DNA of 64,000 nucleotides from Pseudoalteromonas flavipulchra NCIMB 2033 = ATCC BAA-314 (GTDB taxonomy: Bacteria; Pseudomonadota; Gammaproteobacteria; Enterobacterales; Alteromonadaceae). A program made the translations under genes and the position numbers. Below are positions 26,246 to 36,173 of the stretch, piece after piece. How positions within the stretch are numbered: the first letter of the stretch is position 1; every line of letters starts with the position of its first letter. The notes under the pieces were generated by a model. It did no database searches and was not told the origin of the DNA. It saw only the letters and a list, made by a program, of their open reading frames with translations. The DNA lies in contig JWIH01000024.1 of assembly GCA_000814665.1 (NCBI GenBank), positions 186,001-250,000 of the forward strand, in the 5' to 3' direction.

Positions 26246-28282
26246 ATGAAAACGAAGTTTGTTGATATTACACTTGTTCTAAAAGCCTTGATGTTAACTG
26301 TCGTGATCGGCATATTTTTTAACGCGAAAGCGTGGGGTGATAACAGCCCACAGCTGTTGCGTGATAGCGCAGGTAGCGATGTACAAGCGCCCTTGGAAAA
26401 TCCAGATTTAAAAGGACTACGGACTTATGTTGATGACTGGGTCAAAAAAGCAAGGGTGCAATATAATCTGCCAGGAGCTGCGGTTACCATCGTCAAAGAC
26501 GGTGAAATTGTATTACTCAAAGGCTATGGATTTGCTGATGTATACAGCCAAGCTATGGTTAAACCGAATAAAACACTATTTCGCATCGGTTCTATCACCA
26601 AAACAATGACTGCACTTGCAGTGATGCAGCTGGTGGAGCAAGGTAAGCTATCTATAGATACTGATATAAATGAATATCTGAGCGAATTTAAAATACCTGA
26701 CACCTTTGAAGCGCCTATTACAATCCGTGCCCTATTAAGTCATCGGGCAGGTTTTGAAGAAGCGGATGCCGGTAACTTGTTCGTTGAAAATGCCTCAGAA
26801 ATGCTCAGTACAGAGCGATATCTCGCAACACATATGCCCAAGAGAATTTGGCCACCGGGTGTTAATGTATCCTATTCCAACTATGGTTTTGCTTTGCTTG
26901 GTTATCTGGTCGAGTTGCAGTCGGGTATGGATTTAGCGACTTATATGGAGCAACATATTTTTTCTGTACTGGGTATGCAAAACACGACATTACGAGAGCC
27001 AGTAAAAACCAGTGCTGCCTTAACAGCGATGAAGCCTGAGCTACAGCAACAGCTTGCAACGGGGTATTTTAGGGATAGACAAGGCAATAATATCGCCAAA
27101 CCTTTTGAATTTATTGGGCATGTAGGTGGTGCGGGGGCCATTTCTGCAACTGCACATGATATGGCGCTTTATATGTCAGCTCTGATGGGTGATAACAACC
27201 TGTTCGTGCAGCCAACTACCCAAAAAACAATGATACATCGACTATACGACGATAGACCACTGGCGACGGGGATTGCTCATGGCATGTTTGATGGCAAGCT
27301 TAAGGGTTATGAGCAACGTCATCACTCTGGTGCCACACATACGTTTGCCGCCAACATGGTGATCTTTCCTGAAGTTAAATTAGGCATTTTTGTTTCAACT
27401 AACGTGTTGGGAAGCGGGGCACACTTTGTTGAGGCTTTACCTACTGCGATATTTAATAAATTTTATCGAAACAAGCCGACAAGTCTTGTAAAGCAGTCGC
27501 AGCTCAGCACATCTTCCCAAGCAAATGTCTACACGCAAGTTTTAAAACAGCAAGTTAGCCAAGCAAACCTTGAAGATTATACTGGAACATTTCTGAGTAC
27601 TCGTCGTTCGTATACTCAACTGGAAAAACTGGCCGCATTAGATGCGGCGGCTGAGATAGCCATTGATGATCAAAATAGGTTAGTTATGATGGTTGCAGGG
27701 AATAAAATAAAACTGAAGCACCTTGAAGCGGACGTCTTTCAAGCCGGAGCTCGAGACGCGCCTATTTTTTACTTTTATCGCGATGGGACAAGGACGGTAA
27801 ATCGTTTTTCGGCGAGTATGTGGTCTGGCGATTATGAACGAGTAAGCTTCTTACAAAGCCCACTTTTCTTCAACTTGGCGTTGGCGATACCTTCGTTGTT
27901 ATCGCTATCCACTTTGCTGTTCAGTTTTGTTCGAGCTCGTAAAAGCAAAAGACTTGGCGTAGTTGAAAAGCTGGCATTTTTTAGTTCAAGTATGATACTT
28001 GCAGCAGTGCTGGGCTTTGTTTTAATGAATGCCGGTATTGTGTTCGATGAATATCAATTTCACGCAAGCTTTCCCACCATAGAGGTAAAGCTGCTACTGT
28101 CTTTGGTGATAGCAATCGTTCTCACGACCTTTTTGAAAGTGCTAAGTCTTCCTATCATGTTGCGCATGAGTGATTTGCATTGGTTTTATAAAATACACTA
28201 TTTGATTTTTACACTGAGTTGCTTGAGTTTTATTTATGCATTTTGGATTTGGAATGCGGTTGGATTTAACTATTTTGGCTAG
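26246..28282 (+). CDS. Membrane-anchored serine hydrolase of the beta-lactamase/class C family
   Basis: 678 residues. N-terminal signal or anchor helix, then the penicillin-binding-protein-like domain with S116-x-x-K119 (FRIGSITKTMTAL), the YSN motif (VSYSNYGFALLG) and HSGATHTFAAN in place of the KTG box. The final ~170 residues hold about four membrane helices. Serine hydrolases of this design act on esters, amides or D-amino-acid peptides; the exact substrate is unknown. GGACGTGAAG precedes the ATG. An unusual TM bundle after the hydrolase suggests membrane-tethered activity facing the periplasm. Confidence 0.82.
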   Translation: MKTKFVDITLVLKALMLTVVIGIFFNAKAWGDNSPQLLRDSAGSDVQAPLENPDLKGLRTYVDDWVKKARVQYNLPGAAVTIVKDGEIVLLKGYGFADVYSQAMVKPNKTLFRIGSITKTMTALAVMQLVEQGKLSIDTDINEYLSEFKIPDTFEAPITIRALLSHRAGFEEADAGNLFVENASEMLSTERYLATHMPKRIWPPGVNVSYSNYGFALLGYLVELQSGMDLATYMEQHIFSVLGMQNTTLREPVKTSAALTAMKPELQQQLATGYFRDRQGNNIAKPFEFIGHVGGAGAISATAHDMALYMSALMGDNNLFVQPTTQKTMIHRLYDDRPLATGIAHGMFDGKLKGYEQRHHSGATHTFAANMVIFPEVKLGIFVSTNVLGSGAHFVEALPTAIFNKFYRNKPTSLVKQSQLSTSSQANVYTQVLKQQVSQANLEDYTGTFLSTRRSYTQLEKLAALDAAAEIAIDDQNRLVMMVAGNKIKLKHLEADVFQAGARDAPIFYFYRDGTRTVNRFSASMWSGDYERVSFLQSPLFFNLALAIPSLLSLSTLLFSFVRARKSKRLGVVEKLAFFSSSMILAAVLGFVLMNAGIVFDEYQFHASFPTIEVKLLLSLVIAIVLTTFLKVLSLPIMLRMSDLHWFYKIHYLIFTLSCLSFIYAFWIWNAVGFNYFG

Positions 28283-28596
28283 ATTTCAGCTTTTGTGTTT
28301 ATGTTCTTCTCGAACGAATGCCAAATTAGGAGACAATGCATTACCAATTATCTGTGAATAAAAAGCGATAGTGAAGTTAGTGCCATAGCCTGATTTAGTT
28401 GTGTAGAGCAAGCTGCAAAACACAAAAAACCAGAGAAACCAAGTTTATAGTTTTACAAAACACTGCAAAATAATGACCGTAATGTTTAGAGTCAAGAATT
28501 GAATCAAATCATTAACTCGGCTAAGGTCGGTAATGTAATGAAAAATATATAAAAAAGAGCAATTCTACAGCTCATCATAATTTAAGGTAAAAGTTA
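28283..28596. other. Intergenic region, nothing recognised
   Basis: 314 AT-rich bases between two plus-strand genes. No terminator, RNA gene or repeat was recognised. It presumably holds the promoter of the small exported protein. Confidence 0.5.
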
Positions 28597-29019
28597 ATGA
28601 AAAGATTCTTTCTAGGGATCATAGCTTACACTTTTTCATCGTTAGGATGCATCGCTCAAGAGCAAAATATGAATTACGCCTTTATTGGGCATTGGATATT
28701 TAGTAAACATGAAACGATTGAGAGTTTTAAAAATTCAGCAATGACAGAAGCCGAAGTCAACAAGTTCTCATCAATATTACAACCAGCAGAAATAATCATA
28801 ACCGAAAATATATATTCAGGGTTTATTCGCGGCAGAGCGCCAACTCATACTCCATATTCAATTATTTCTGTTTCTGACAGTGGCCAATGCTACAAACTTC
28901 AACTTGAGGATCCAAGAATACCTTTAGATATCCAAACGCATGAAGTGTGCGTAATCAACGATAAGCTCTTGCTTCCATCTGTTAAGGGTTCAAAGGAAGT
29001 TTTTAACAGAAAACGATAA
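28597..29019 (+). CDS. Small exported protein of unknown function
   Basis: 140 residues with a signal sequence (RFFLGIIAYTFSSLGCIAQ) that may be a lipobox at SLGC. The mature part is a predicted beta-rich domain of about 115 residues with two further cysteines. No family recognised. It stands alone. Confidence 0.55.
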   Translation: MKRFFLGIIAYTFSSLGCIAQEQNMNYAFIGHWIFSKHETIESFKNSAMTEAEVNKFSSILQPAEIIITENIYSGFIRGRAPTHTPYSIISVSDSGQCYKLQLEDPRIPLDIQTHEVCVINDKLLLPSVKGSKEVFNRKR

Positions 29020-29057
29020 CATGATGCTAGATATAGCATGTTAAGTCTGTATTTGCG

Positions 29058-30047
29058 TTATTCAGGCTCCACTCGTATGCAGTTTCTACCTGCTTTTTTT
29101 GCTTGGTATAGGGCAGAGTCAACTCGCTTTAGCATCTCTGATAGGTCTTGCCCATCTTGTAAACTACCTACGCCAAAACTGGCTGTGATCTTGTGTGGGC
29201 AGGACAATTGAATGGCTTCAATCGCTTTACGGATCCGCTCAGCTACTTTCTGTGCATCATTAAGACTAGTGTTGGGGCATAAGATAAGAAACTCTTCACC
29301 GCCCCAACGAGATGCGATGTCCGTTGACCTTAGACTATTTTGAATTTCCTGCGACACACGCACCAGCACTTCATCGCCGATATGGTGGCCAAACCTATCA
29401 TTCACTTGCTTAAACAGATCTAAGTCTAGAATAATCGTGCTGAGGGGGAGCCCGTTAGTTAAACACTCGGTCGTTTCCTTGTGTAGTGCCTGATTCATTT
29501 TCCGACGATTGTATAAATTGGTGAGTTCATCCTTATTCGATAGCACTTCCAATTGCGCGGCCTTGACTTTATCTTGTGTGACATCCAGCATCAGGCCAAT
29601 TGAATTAAGTGGTTGGCCAATGCCGTTTAGTAGCGTTTCACAGTGGTGTCTTACATAAAGTGTGGAGCCGTCAGCTCTAGTTACAACATGCTCAAATGTG
29701 GTGCTTCCACCGTCAACAAAAACATTGTGGAGCTGCTGTTTTATTGCTAGCTCGGCGCTTGGATCTAGTGCATTGATAAAGTCGTCCCACTGTGTAATGG
29801 CTTCGCCATCAATACCGAGCATGGCAGCAAGTTTATCGCTCATTTTAACGCTGTAGGTTAGGTGGTTAAGCCGCCACGTACCGACATTAGCAAGCTTTTG
29901 AATATCCAGCAGAGCTTTTCTATCGTATTCGTTCTCACGTAACCTTTGTTGCAGCTTGTGGTTTTCTATTTCTAATGCCAGAACTTCATCTTCAAGTTTA
30001 GCAATTAGATCTGCGTCATCTGATTTAGGTGGAAATACTTCGCTCAT
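29058..30047 (-). CDS. PAS-GGDEF diguanylate cyclase
   Basis: 329 residues from the ATG at 30047 (a GTG at 30083 would overlap the upstream gene). An N-terminal coiled coil, a PAS domain (LANVGTWRLNHLTYSVKMSD), then the GGDEF domain with LSNKDELTNLYNRRKM and active-site RWGGEEFLIL. It makes cyclic di-GMP from GTP. An RxxD inhibitory site is not obvious. It starts 19 bases after the stop of the MetE-like gene, so the two are probably co-transcribed. No membrane helix, so it senses an internal signal. Confidence 0.88.
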   Translation of the reverse strand: MSEVFPPKSDDADLIAKLEDEVLALEIENHKLQQRLRENEYDRKALLDIQKLANVGTWRLNHLTYSVKMSDKLAAMLGIDGEAITQWDDFINALDPSAELAIKQQLHNVFVDGGSTTFEHVVTRADGSTLYVRHHCETLLNGIGQPLNSIGLMLDVTQDKVKAAQLEVLSNKDELTNLYNRRKMNQALHKETTECLTNGLPLSTIILDLDLFKQVNDRFGHHIGDEVLVRVSQEIQNSLRSTDIASRWGGEEFLILCPNTSLNDAQKVAERIRKAIEAIQLSCPHKITASFGVGSLQDGQDLSEMLKRVDSALYQAKKAGRNCIRVEPE

Positions 30048-30066
30048 GCATAACCCATTGGCTAAT

Positions 30067-31161
30067 TCAATTTTTCTGCGCACGTGTATTGAGTGCTTCT
30101 TCGGCCATTTGTGTGCCGACTAGTCGCGATTTTATTTTTTCATATACTATTTCTCTGGTTGTTGAACTATCATCGGCGAATGGCGAAAAACCACAATCAT
30201 CACAAGTGCCTAGCTGTGGAATAGGAATAAATTCACTCGCCAGTAACACGAGATCTCGTACGGATCTTGGGCTCTCAATTTCACTGCTGTTCGGGTTAAT
30301 CACGCCAATAAATACACGTTGAAAGGGCTTGAGGATGCTGCCTATCAGCTTCAGGGTTTTCTTGGGGTTCTCTTCACCTCTAAGTGCAACGTAGAAGCTT
30401 CCTGCATTTATGTCGAAAAGCGTAGGCAGCAGATATTTATAGTCAATGTCGGCGCTATGGGTTGCATCAATATCAGCTCCCGGACAGGTATGAATACCAA
30501 TTCGTTGCCTTTCGCTATCACTAAATTGGGCGAGACATTTATTGATTAGCTCAACAAAGGACTTGAGGGTCTGACCTGACGGGTCTAGTTTTAAAGACAG
30601 CCTCGCTTCCGTAAAGTCAATTTGTACTTTGTGTGCACCCAGTGCTAAGCAGCGTTTTACTTCGCCAACATGCTCAGTTATCAAATCACTGATAAAACTT
30701 TCGTGATCGTAATTTTCAATCCCGTGAGATGGATAAACTAAGCTCAACATTGAAGGAGAAATAACGGCTTGTTTGACGGGCACAGTTGCGTGTTTGAGTG
30801 CGAAAGCGAGAAATTCATCCGCCGTATGTTGATAGCGAAATGGCGGAACTTTAAGGTGTGGCGCAAAGACCCGAGAGTGACCATCGTTAAAATCAACGAG
30901 CAAGCCCTGATCTGAGTAGCAAGGTGAATCGTGTAAGCAATAGTGAGCAAAACCATCAAACTTTCTTTGCTCGCCATCACTGACGACCTGACAGCCAATC
31001 GCTTCGAGCTCTTTTATCACTTGTTGTGTTTCACGCTCTGCAATTTCGTTTAAAACCGCGTAACTTATCTTTCCTTGCTTATAGTCCCTGTAAGCGCTTA
31101 TTAAACAGGGATTTCGAGGAATTGATCCGATTTGTTCGCTAGGGATCTGGAACCGCGCCAT
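30067..31161 (-). CDS. MetE C-terminal-like (cobalamin-independent methionine synthase fold) protein
   Basis: 364 residues of the MetE C-terminal catalytic barrel without the N-terminal half. Zinc-site-like residues are visible in RIGIHTCPGADIDATH and LGTCDDCGFSPFAD, and the early VVSDGEQRKFDGFAHY matches the family's N-terminal catalytic segment. It differs clearly from the MesD protein at 33867. It may transfer methyl groups to a thiol from an unidentified donor, or be a homologue with another role. GAAGG precedes the ATG. It is paired with a diguanylate cyclase gene. Confidence 0.75.
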   Translation of the reverse strand: MARFQIPSEQIGSIPRNPCLISAYRDYKQGKISYAVLNEIAERETQQVIKELEAIGCQVVSDGEQRKFDGFAHYCLHDSPCYSDQGLLVDFNDGHSRVFAPHLKVPPFRYQHTADEFLAFALKHATVPVKQAVISPSMLSLVYPSHGIENYDHESFISDLITEHVGEVKRCLALGAHKVQIDFTEARLSLKLDPSGQTLKSFVELINKCLAQFSDSERQRIGIHTCPGADIDATHSADIDYKYLLPTLFDINAGSFYVALRGEENPKKTLKLIGSILKPFQRVFIGVINPNSSEIESPRSVRDLVLLASEFIPIPQLGTCDDCGFSPFADDSSTTREIVYEKIKSRLVGTQMAEEALNTRAQKN

Positions 31162-31481
31162 CGTAGTCTACCTTCTCGAGTTGCTTATTCTAAGTAAAAC
31201 GATAAAAAGCCATAAATAATCAAACAAATGTGCGCTTATACCAACCCAGTTGCTTTGTCTGTTTTACAACCGCACAAGCGCCACTGTGAGTATAGGATCA
31301 AATAGATATAATCGCCTTGATTGCATGGGATTTTAGTCGGTGAGATAACCGTTAGTGGAAGCTTCAAGCGAGGCTTGGTGGTGTTTTAAAGCTAACTTTA
31401 AATGCTAATTTAAAATGCGAACTTTAAAAGTAGTGAGCCCCTACTTTTCTATATTTTAGATTAAAAACGAGTCGATTTATG
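31162..31481. other. Intergenic region upstream of the MetE-like gene
   Basis: 320 bases. A perfect AAAAGTAG / CTACTTTT inverted repeat with a 7-base loop lies at 31426-31448, beside several TTTAAA-rich direct repeats. It is probably promoter or leader sequence; nothing else recognised. Confidence 0.4.
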
Positions 31482-31508
31482 AAAAAAGCCGCTTTACGCG
31501 GCTTTTTC
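31482..31508 (-). terminator. Terminator after the S9 peptidase gene
   Basis: Ten-base stem AAAAAGCCGC / GCGGCTTTTT with a 5-base loop and a T-run on the minus strand, immediately after the S9 stop codon. Strong intrinsic terminator. Confidence 0.9.
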
Positions 31509-31509
31509 C

Positions 31510-33543
31510 TTACTTCTTGTACTTTTCAAACCAAGCGAGCGAGTGCTCGATTTTGCCGATCATCCGAGAAGGACGGCCTGCAATTCCATGTGGCGCACCT
31601 GGAATTTTGACCAGTACAGAGTCAATTTTACGTAGCTTAAGTGCTTGGTAGAACTGTTCGGTTTCGGCCATTGGCGTGCGCAAGTCTTCTTCACCCGTCA
31701 TTAGCATGGTTGGTGTGGTTACGTTGCCAACGAGCGAAAGCGGTGAGCGCTGCCAATAGTGTTCCATGTGCTCCCATGGCATACCCGGGAATTGCGTTGG
31801 AATTTGACCAAGGCCACTGTCAGCGGTAAGCACTTTGCTCAGCCAGTTGATCACAGGCTTTACGACAACCGCAGCGTTGAAACGGTTCGTTAAGCCAATC
31901 GCGTAGGCTGTTGCGATACCACCTGCAGAGCCGCCAGCAATAAACAGATTATCTTTGTCGATAAAGCCTGTCTCAAGCATAGCGTCTACCCCTGAGTTAT
32001 GATCGGCAAAGTCTTCTTTCGAGCTGTATTTGTACTTGAGCAACATTGCAAAGCGCTCGCCGTAAGAGCTGCTGCCTCTGTGATTGTCGTAAAATACCAC
32101 ATAACCTTCAGCGGCATAACGCTGTAATTCTGCTGAGAAATGGGGGCCGTAGGCTAAGTGTGGGCCACCGTGAATTTCTAGTAGTAACGGATATTGTTTT
32201 TTCGGGTCAAAATTTGGTGGGGTAATATACCAGCCCTGAATTTTCTCCCCGTCGAACGATGAGCTATACGTGATCTCATGCACTTTACCAAGGGTTTTAT
32301 GTGCAAGTAGGTCTTCGTTAAGGCTGGTTAATTGCGTTACTTTGCCTTTTCTTGTTGTGATAGCGATGTCTGCAGGGCGCTCACTCGAACCTTGAGTAAA
32401 GGCAATTTCCCCATCAAAGTTAGCACTAAATTCACCGCTTAGATAAGGGCGACCAAGGGTTGTGCCTGAGAGTGTATCTGTGATGTCGGTAATTTTGCCT
32501 TTTGTGGTGATGCTCGCGAGCTTTCGCTTGCCGTGGTCATCGTAAGTCATCGCCAGTCTATCACTGCCAATCCAAGTTGGGTCTTGGATTGAGCGGTCAA
32601 AGTCTTTGGCAATCATGTGGGAGGTTTTGTCCTGCCAATCCATAATATTCAGTTTGCTATTACGGTAAGGGTTTAGCGCGTTCGATGCACTAAGGTAAGC
32701 CAGCTGTTTACCATTTTCGGAAAAGCTAGGTGCGTACTCACGACCAGGAGTCGACGTAAGCTGGGTGATATTACGGTTAAAATCAACTTCGAATAAGTCG
32801 CCTTCTAGGCGCTTGTATTCCCAGTCTGCAATGCGGTTTGCTGAAAACACAATCGCCTTTGCGTCTGCTCGCCACGCGAGTTTCCCACTATGGTGATAAT
32901 TACCAGAGGTTAATTGGCGTGGCGTGCCGCCTTCACTCGGTAACACGAAGATCTGGCGATAGCCGGGTTTGATAAGGCCACTGCCATCAGCTTGATAGTA
33001 GGCTTTGTCGATAACAATGGCAGAATCGGACCACTTCGCGCCTTTTGGTTTTTCTGGCATTTTGGCAATGACCGCTGGCTTTTCGGCAACCTTTTGGCTA
33101 AAAGCCAGCCATTTGCCATCTGGTGACCAAGTTAAGCCACTGATCCCAGATTGTAACTGTGTAAGTAGTGCCGTACGGTTTTGAGCAAGATAATGCACAT
33201 GAATTTGTGTGCTACCGGATACATTGCTCATAAAGGCGATTTTGCTACCATCTGGTGACCAACGAGGTTGACTGTAATTGTTTTCATCAGAGAAGAGTGG
33301 TGATTGTGCACCTGACTTAGTATCGACCAGCCACAGGTTTTGTCGCTTAGCATCCTTCATTACATCATTGCTGTTACGCACATATACCACTTGAGTACCA
33401 TCTGGTGATATTTGCGGGTCGTTTGCATATTCCAGCTCAAAAATGTCTTTAGCCTGTAATCCCACCTCAGTCTGTGCGACTGTTGGCAATGCAGCGCAAG
33501 CCAGTAAAGTGCAAATGAGCGTCCGTTTCAATCCATAAGGCAT
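31510..33543 (-). CDS. Exported S9 family prolyl-oligopeptidase-like peptidase
   Basis: 677 residues. Signal peptide (LICTLLACAALPTVAQ), a WD/beta-propeller of TolB-like repeats (ISPDGTQVVYVRN, WSPDGSKIAFMSN), and a C-terminal alpha/beta hydrolase with catalytic Ser in GGSAGGIAT, Asp in GEEDLRTPM and His in GAPHG. This fits dipeptidyl or acylaminoacyl peptidases acting in the periplasm or outside. The ATG at 33543 follows GAGGGTGG. It ends in a strong terminator. Confidence 0.9.
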   Translation of the reverse strand: MPYGLKRTLICTLLACAALPTVAQTEVGLQAKDIFELEYANDPQISPDGTQVVYVRNSNDVMKDAKRQNLWLVDTKSGAQSPLFSDENNYSQPRWSPDGSKIAFMSNVSGSTQIHVHYLAQNRTALLTQLQSGISGLTWSPDGKWLAFSQKVAEKPAVIAKMPEKPKGAKWSDSAIVIDKAYYQADGSGLIKPGYRQIFVLPSEGGTPRQLTSGNYHHSGKLAWRADAKAIVFSANRIADWEYKRLEGDLFEVDFNRNITQLTSTPGREYAPSFSENGKQLAYLSASNALNPYRNSKLNIMDWQDKTSHMIAKDFDRSIQDPTWIGSDRLAMTYDDHGKRKLASITTKGKITDITDTLSGTTLGRPYLSGEFSANFDGEIAFTQGSSERPADIAITTRKGKVTQLTSLNEDLLAHKTLGKVHEITYSSSFDGEKIQGWYITPPNFDPKKQYPLLLEIHGGPHLAYGPHFSAELQRYAAEGYVVFYDNHRGSSSYGERFAMLLKYKYSSKEDFADHNSGVDAMLETGFIDKDNLFIAGGSAGGIATAYAIGLTNRFNAAVVVKPVINWLSKVLTADSGLGQIPTQFPGMPWEHMEHYWQRSPLSLVGNVTTPTMLMTGEEDLRTPMAETEQFYQALKLRKIDSVLVKIPGAPHGIAGRPSRMIGKIEHSLAWFEKYKK

Positions 33544-33866
33544 AATGCCACCCTCTATATAATTTTTATTTAGGGCTACATAGTTATTCAGGTGCAATTC
33601 AATGTCACCTAATACGCGATAGAACGAAATAAAAACTCGATGTGTCAAATAGAATGGGAATGAGTGGCTGTTTTTTGTGTGAAATCGGATGAAAGTTGCG
33701 GATGTTTGAAGTGAGTGTCCGTAAGTTGTCTGCGCGTAAGTTATCTGAAAAAATGAGTGTTCATCAATAATGGCAAGCCGCTAAAGCTGCGCCGCTATCA
33801 TTCCTTGAAGGCGGCACATAATTTAAGTTTTATTTAGCTGCTAGCGTTATGATTAACCAAGCTTGA

Positions 33867-34907
33867 TTAAGCTGATTTTTTGGCTAATAGCTCTTGGCGC
33901 ACGAGTTCAGCCCCTGCGCTCAATGCAGCGAGCTTACCTCTTGCCACTTCACGAGAAAGTGGTGCCATACCGCAGTTAGTGCATGGGTAGAGTTTGTCGG
34001 CGTCAACAAACTCAAGCGCTTTGCGTAGTGTGTTGGCAACTTCTTCTGGCGTTTCTATGGTGTTGGTTGCAACATCAATCGCACCAACCATCACTTTTTT
34101 ACCACGGATCAACGCTAACAAGTCGATTGGCACGTGAGAGTTATGGCACTCTAAAGAGATGATATCGATATTGGATTTTTGTAGCTTAGGAAACGCCTCT
34201 TCATATTGACGCCATTCTGATCCTAAGGTCTTTTTCCAATCGGTGTTGGCTTTAATGCCGTAGCCGTAGCAGATATGCACAGCGGTTTCGCATTTGAGTC
34301 CTTCAATAGCACGTTCAAGCGCCGCAATGCCCCAATCGTTGACCTCATCAAAAAAGACATTAAACGCCGGTTCGTCGAATTGAATGATATCGACTCCAGC
34401 TGCCTCTAGCTCTTTGGCTTCTTGGTTAAGGATCTTAGCAAATTCCCACGCTAGCTTTTCACGGCTTTTGTAGTGGTCATCATACAGCGTATCTATCATC
34501 GTCATAGGACCTGGCAATGCCCATTTGATAGGTTTGTCTGTTTGGCTGCGTAAAAATTTGGCATCTTCAACAAAAACTGGCTTTTGGCGAGATACTGGGC
34601 CAACCACGGTCGGAACACTGGCATCATAGCGGTCGCGAATTTTTACCGTTTGACGCTTCTCAAAGTCCACACCGCTTAGGTGTTCAATAAAGGTGGTTAC
34701 AAAGTGCTGACGGGTTTGCTCGCCGTCACTCACGATATCAATCCCTGCAAGTTGTTGCTCTTGCAAAGCAATACGTAGCGCATCGTTTTTGCCATCAATA
34801 AGCTCGTCGCCCTCTAGTTTCCAAGGTGACCAGAGGGTTTCTGGCTGAGCAAGCCAAGCGGGCTTAGGTAGACTGCCAGCAGTAGACGTTGGTAATAGTG
34901 TTTTCAT
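33867..34907 (-). CDS. mesD: Core methionine synthase MesD (MetE-like, folate-independent)
   Basis: 346 residues, the single-domain MetE-type barrel. Substrate and zinc-site residues are seen in SDGEQTRQHFV, FDEPAF, HICYGYG, SLECHNSH and CTNCGMAPLS. It lacks the N-terminal half of MetE, and directly upstream is a DUF1852 gene, the pairing that defines the oxygen-requiring MesD/MesX methionine synthase described in Acinetobacter-type bacteria. The methyl donor is not folate. It starts 28 bases after the mesX stop. A MetJ-like array upstream of mesX suggests repression by S-adenosylmethionine. Identity rests on family recognition and context. Confidence 0.85.
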   Translation of the reverse strand: MKTLLPTSTAGSLPKPAWLAQPETLWSPWKLEGDELIDGKNDALRIALQEQQLAGIDIVSDGEQTRQHFVTTFIEHLSGVDFEKRQTVKIRDRYDASVPTVVGPVSRQKPVFVEDAKFLRSQTDKPIKWALPGPMTMIDTLYDDHYKSREKLAWEFAKILNQEAKELEAAGVDIIQFDEPAFNVFFDEVNDWGIAALERAIEGLKCETAVHICYGYGIKANTDWKKTLGSEWRQYEEAFPKLQKSNIDIISLECHNSHVPIDLLALIRGKKVMVGAIDVATNTIETPEEVANTLRKALEFVDADKLYPCTNCGMAPLSREVARGKLAALSAGAELVRQELLAKKSA

Positions 34908-34935
34908 AATAAATGCTGTTCCATATTCCCGTTGA

Positions 34936-35913
34936 TTATAAAGCGTAATTTGCAGACCACTGTTCAAGCACGGTTTGGTAAGGCTTGATAAAATGCTCTT
35001 CGGCAAATCGACCTTGTGCAATCGCCAACTGACTGCGCTCTTCGCGGTCATAAACAATCTGCGTTAATGAGTGATCTAGGTTTTTCAAGTTTGGCTGATA
35101 GCACTTGCCTGCAACCGCATTGGCGTTGTAAATCTCAGGGCGGTAGATCTTTTGGAATGTTTCCATAGTGCTGATGGTGCTGATCAACTCCAGATTGGTG
35201 TAGTCATTCAGTAAGTCACCAAAGAAGTAAAAAGCCAAAGGTGCAACGCTATTTGGTGGCATAAAGTAGCGCACCTGTAAGCCCATCTTTTTGAAATATT
35301 GCTCAGTTAATGATGACTCATTTGGCTGATATTCAAAGCCAAGCACAGGGTGCTGATTTTCAGTGCGGTGATAGATTTTGTTATCCGATACACTTAGGCA
35401 AATCACCGGTGGCTTACTAAAGTGACTCTTGTAAGCTTCTGAATCGACAAAGTATTTAAATAGCTTACCGTGTAAGTCGCCAAAGTTAGCTGGGATGCTG
35501 AATTTAGGTTGATCTTTATTATGATCAAGCAATAGCACGCTAAAATCATAGTCACGTACGTAAGATGAGAAGTTGTTACCAACAATTCCCTCAATGCGTT
35601 CATTGGTTTTGTGGTCAACAATATTGGTTTTTAACACCTCAATTGACGGGAAAGTTTGTCCACTGCCTGCAATATCCATATCAACTGAGACTATCTCAAG
35701 CTCAACAGAATAACGGTCGCCTTTTGGGTTATCCCAGTTAGCCAATGCGTTAAAGCGATTATCAATCATCTTTAAGGCATTGCGTAAGTTTTGCTGGCGG
35801 CTTTCGCCTCTTGCCAAGTTAGCAAAGTTAGTGGTGATCCGCGTGCTGTTTGACGGATGGTAATTCTCGTCAAGACGAATGCTCTTAATAGTGAAAGTAA
35901 ACTCGTTATTCAT
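34936..35913 (-). CDS. mesX: MesX (DUF1852), accessory protein of MesD
   Basis: 325 residues of the DUF1852 family, conserved along its length (NEFTFTIKSIRLDENYHPS, TRITTNFANLARGESRQQNL, FPSIEVLKTNIVDHKTNERI). In the known system MesX is required with MesD for methionine synthesis in oxygen. It sits immediately upstream of mesD on the same strand, consistent with an operon. No catalytic motif is evident. The 5' region carries a tandem MetJ-operator-like array. Confidence 0.9.
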   Translation of the reverse strand: MNNEFTFTIKSIRLDENYHPSNSTRITTNFANLARGESRQQNLRNALKMIDNRFNALANWDNPKGDRYSVELEIVSVDMDIAGSGQTFPSIEVLKTNIVDHKTNERIEGIVGNNFSSYVRDYDFSVLLLDHNKDQPKFSIPANFGDLHGKLFKYFVDSEAYKSHFSKPPVICLSVSDNKIYHRTENQHPVLGFEYQPNESSLTEQYFKKMGLQVRYFMPPNSVAPLAFYFFGDLLNDYTNLELISTISTMETFQKIYRPEIYNANAVAGKCYQPNLKNLDHSLTQIVYDREERSQLAIAQGRFAEEHFIKPYQTVLEQWSANYAL

Positions 35914-36170
35914 GTTCTTCAGGTATCCAATTCTAATGCTGACGCGCTCGGCAATTACGTTTCACTGCGATAAACAGATATCCACGGGGAAGCAGTGAGA
36001 GTACCGAACATTAAGTGATGTGAGATTTATACGTGGATCACAAGATGAAGAAAAACGGTTTTATTTCACATAAAACATGAGTCTGATTCATGAGTTACAA
36101 AAATAGATGCTGCTTATTGAGTCACATGTGCAGGAAATATGAGCAATTGTAGAGTGAAACCCTTTGGAAA
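35914..36170 (-). promoter_or_regulatory. Leader of mesXD with a hairpin
   Basis: About 257 bases between the operator array and the mesX start. It contains an inverted repeat TCACTGC (35962-35968) and GCAGTGA (35992-35998) with a 23-base loop. No cobalamin- or SAM-riboswitch signature was found. Its length suggests a long 5' UTR. Confidence 0.4.
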
Positions 36171-36173
36171 TCC

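Noticed and set aside
35914..36170. Cobalamin or SAM riboswitch upstream of mesX
   Set aside because: No conserved B12-box or SAM-riboswitch elements could be found; the region has only a simple hairpin.
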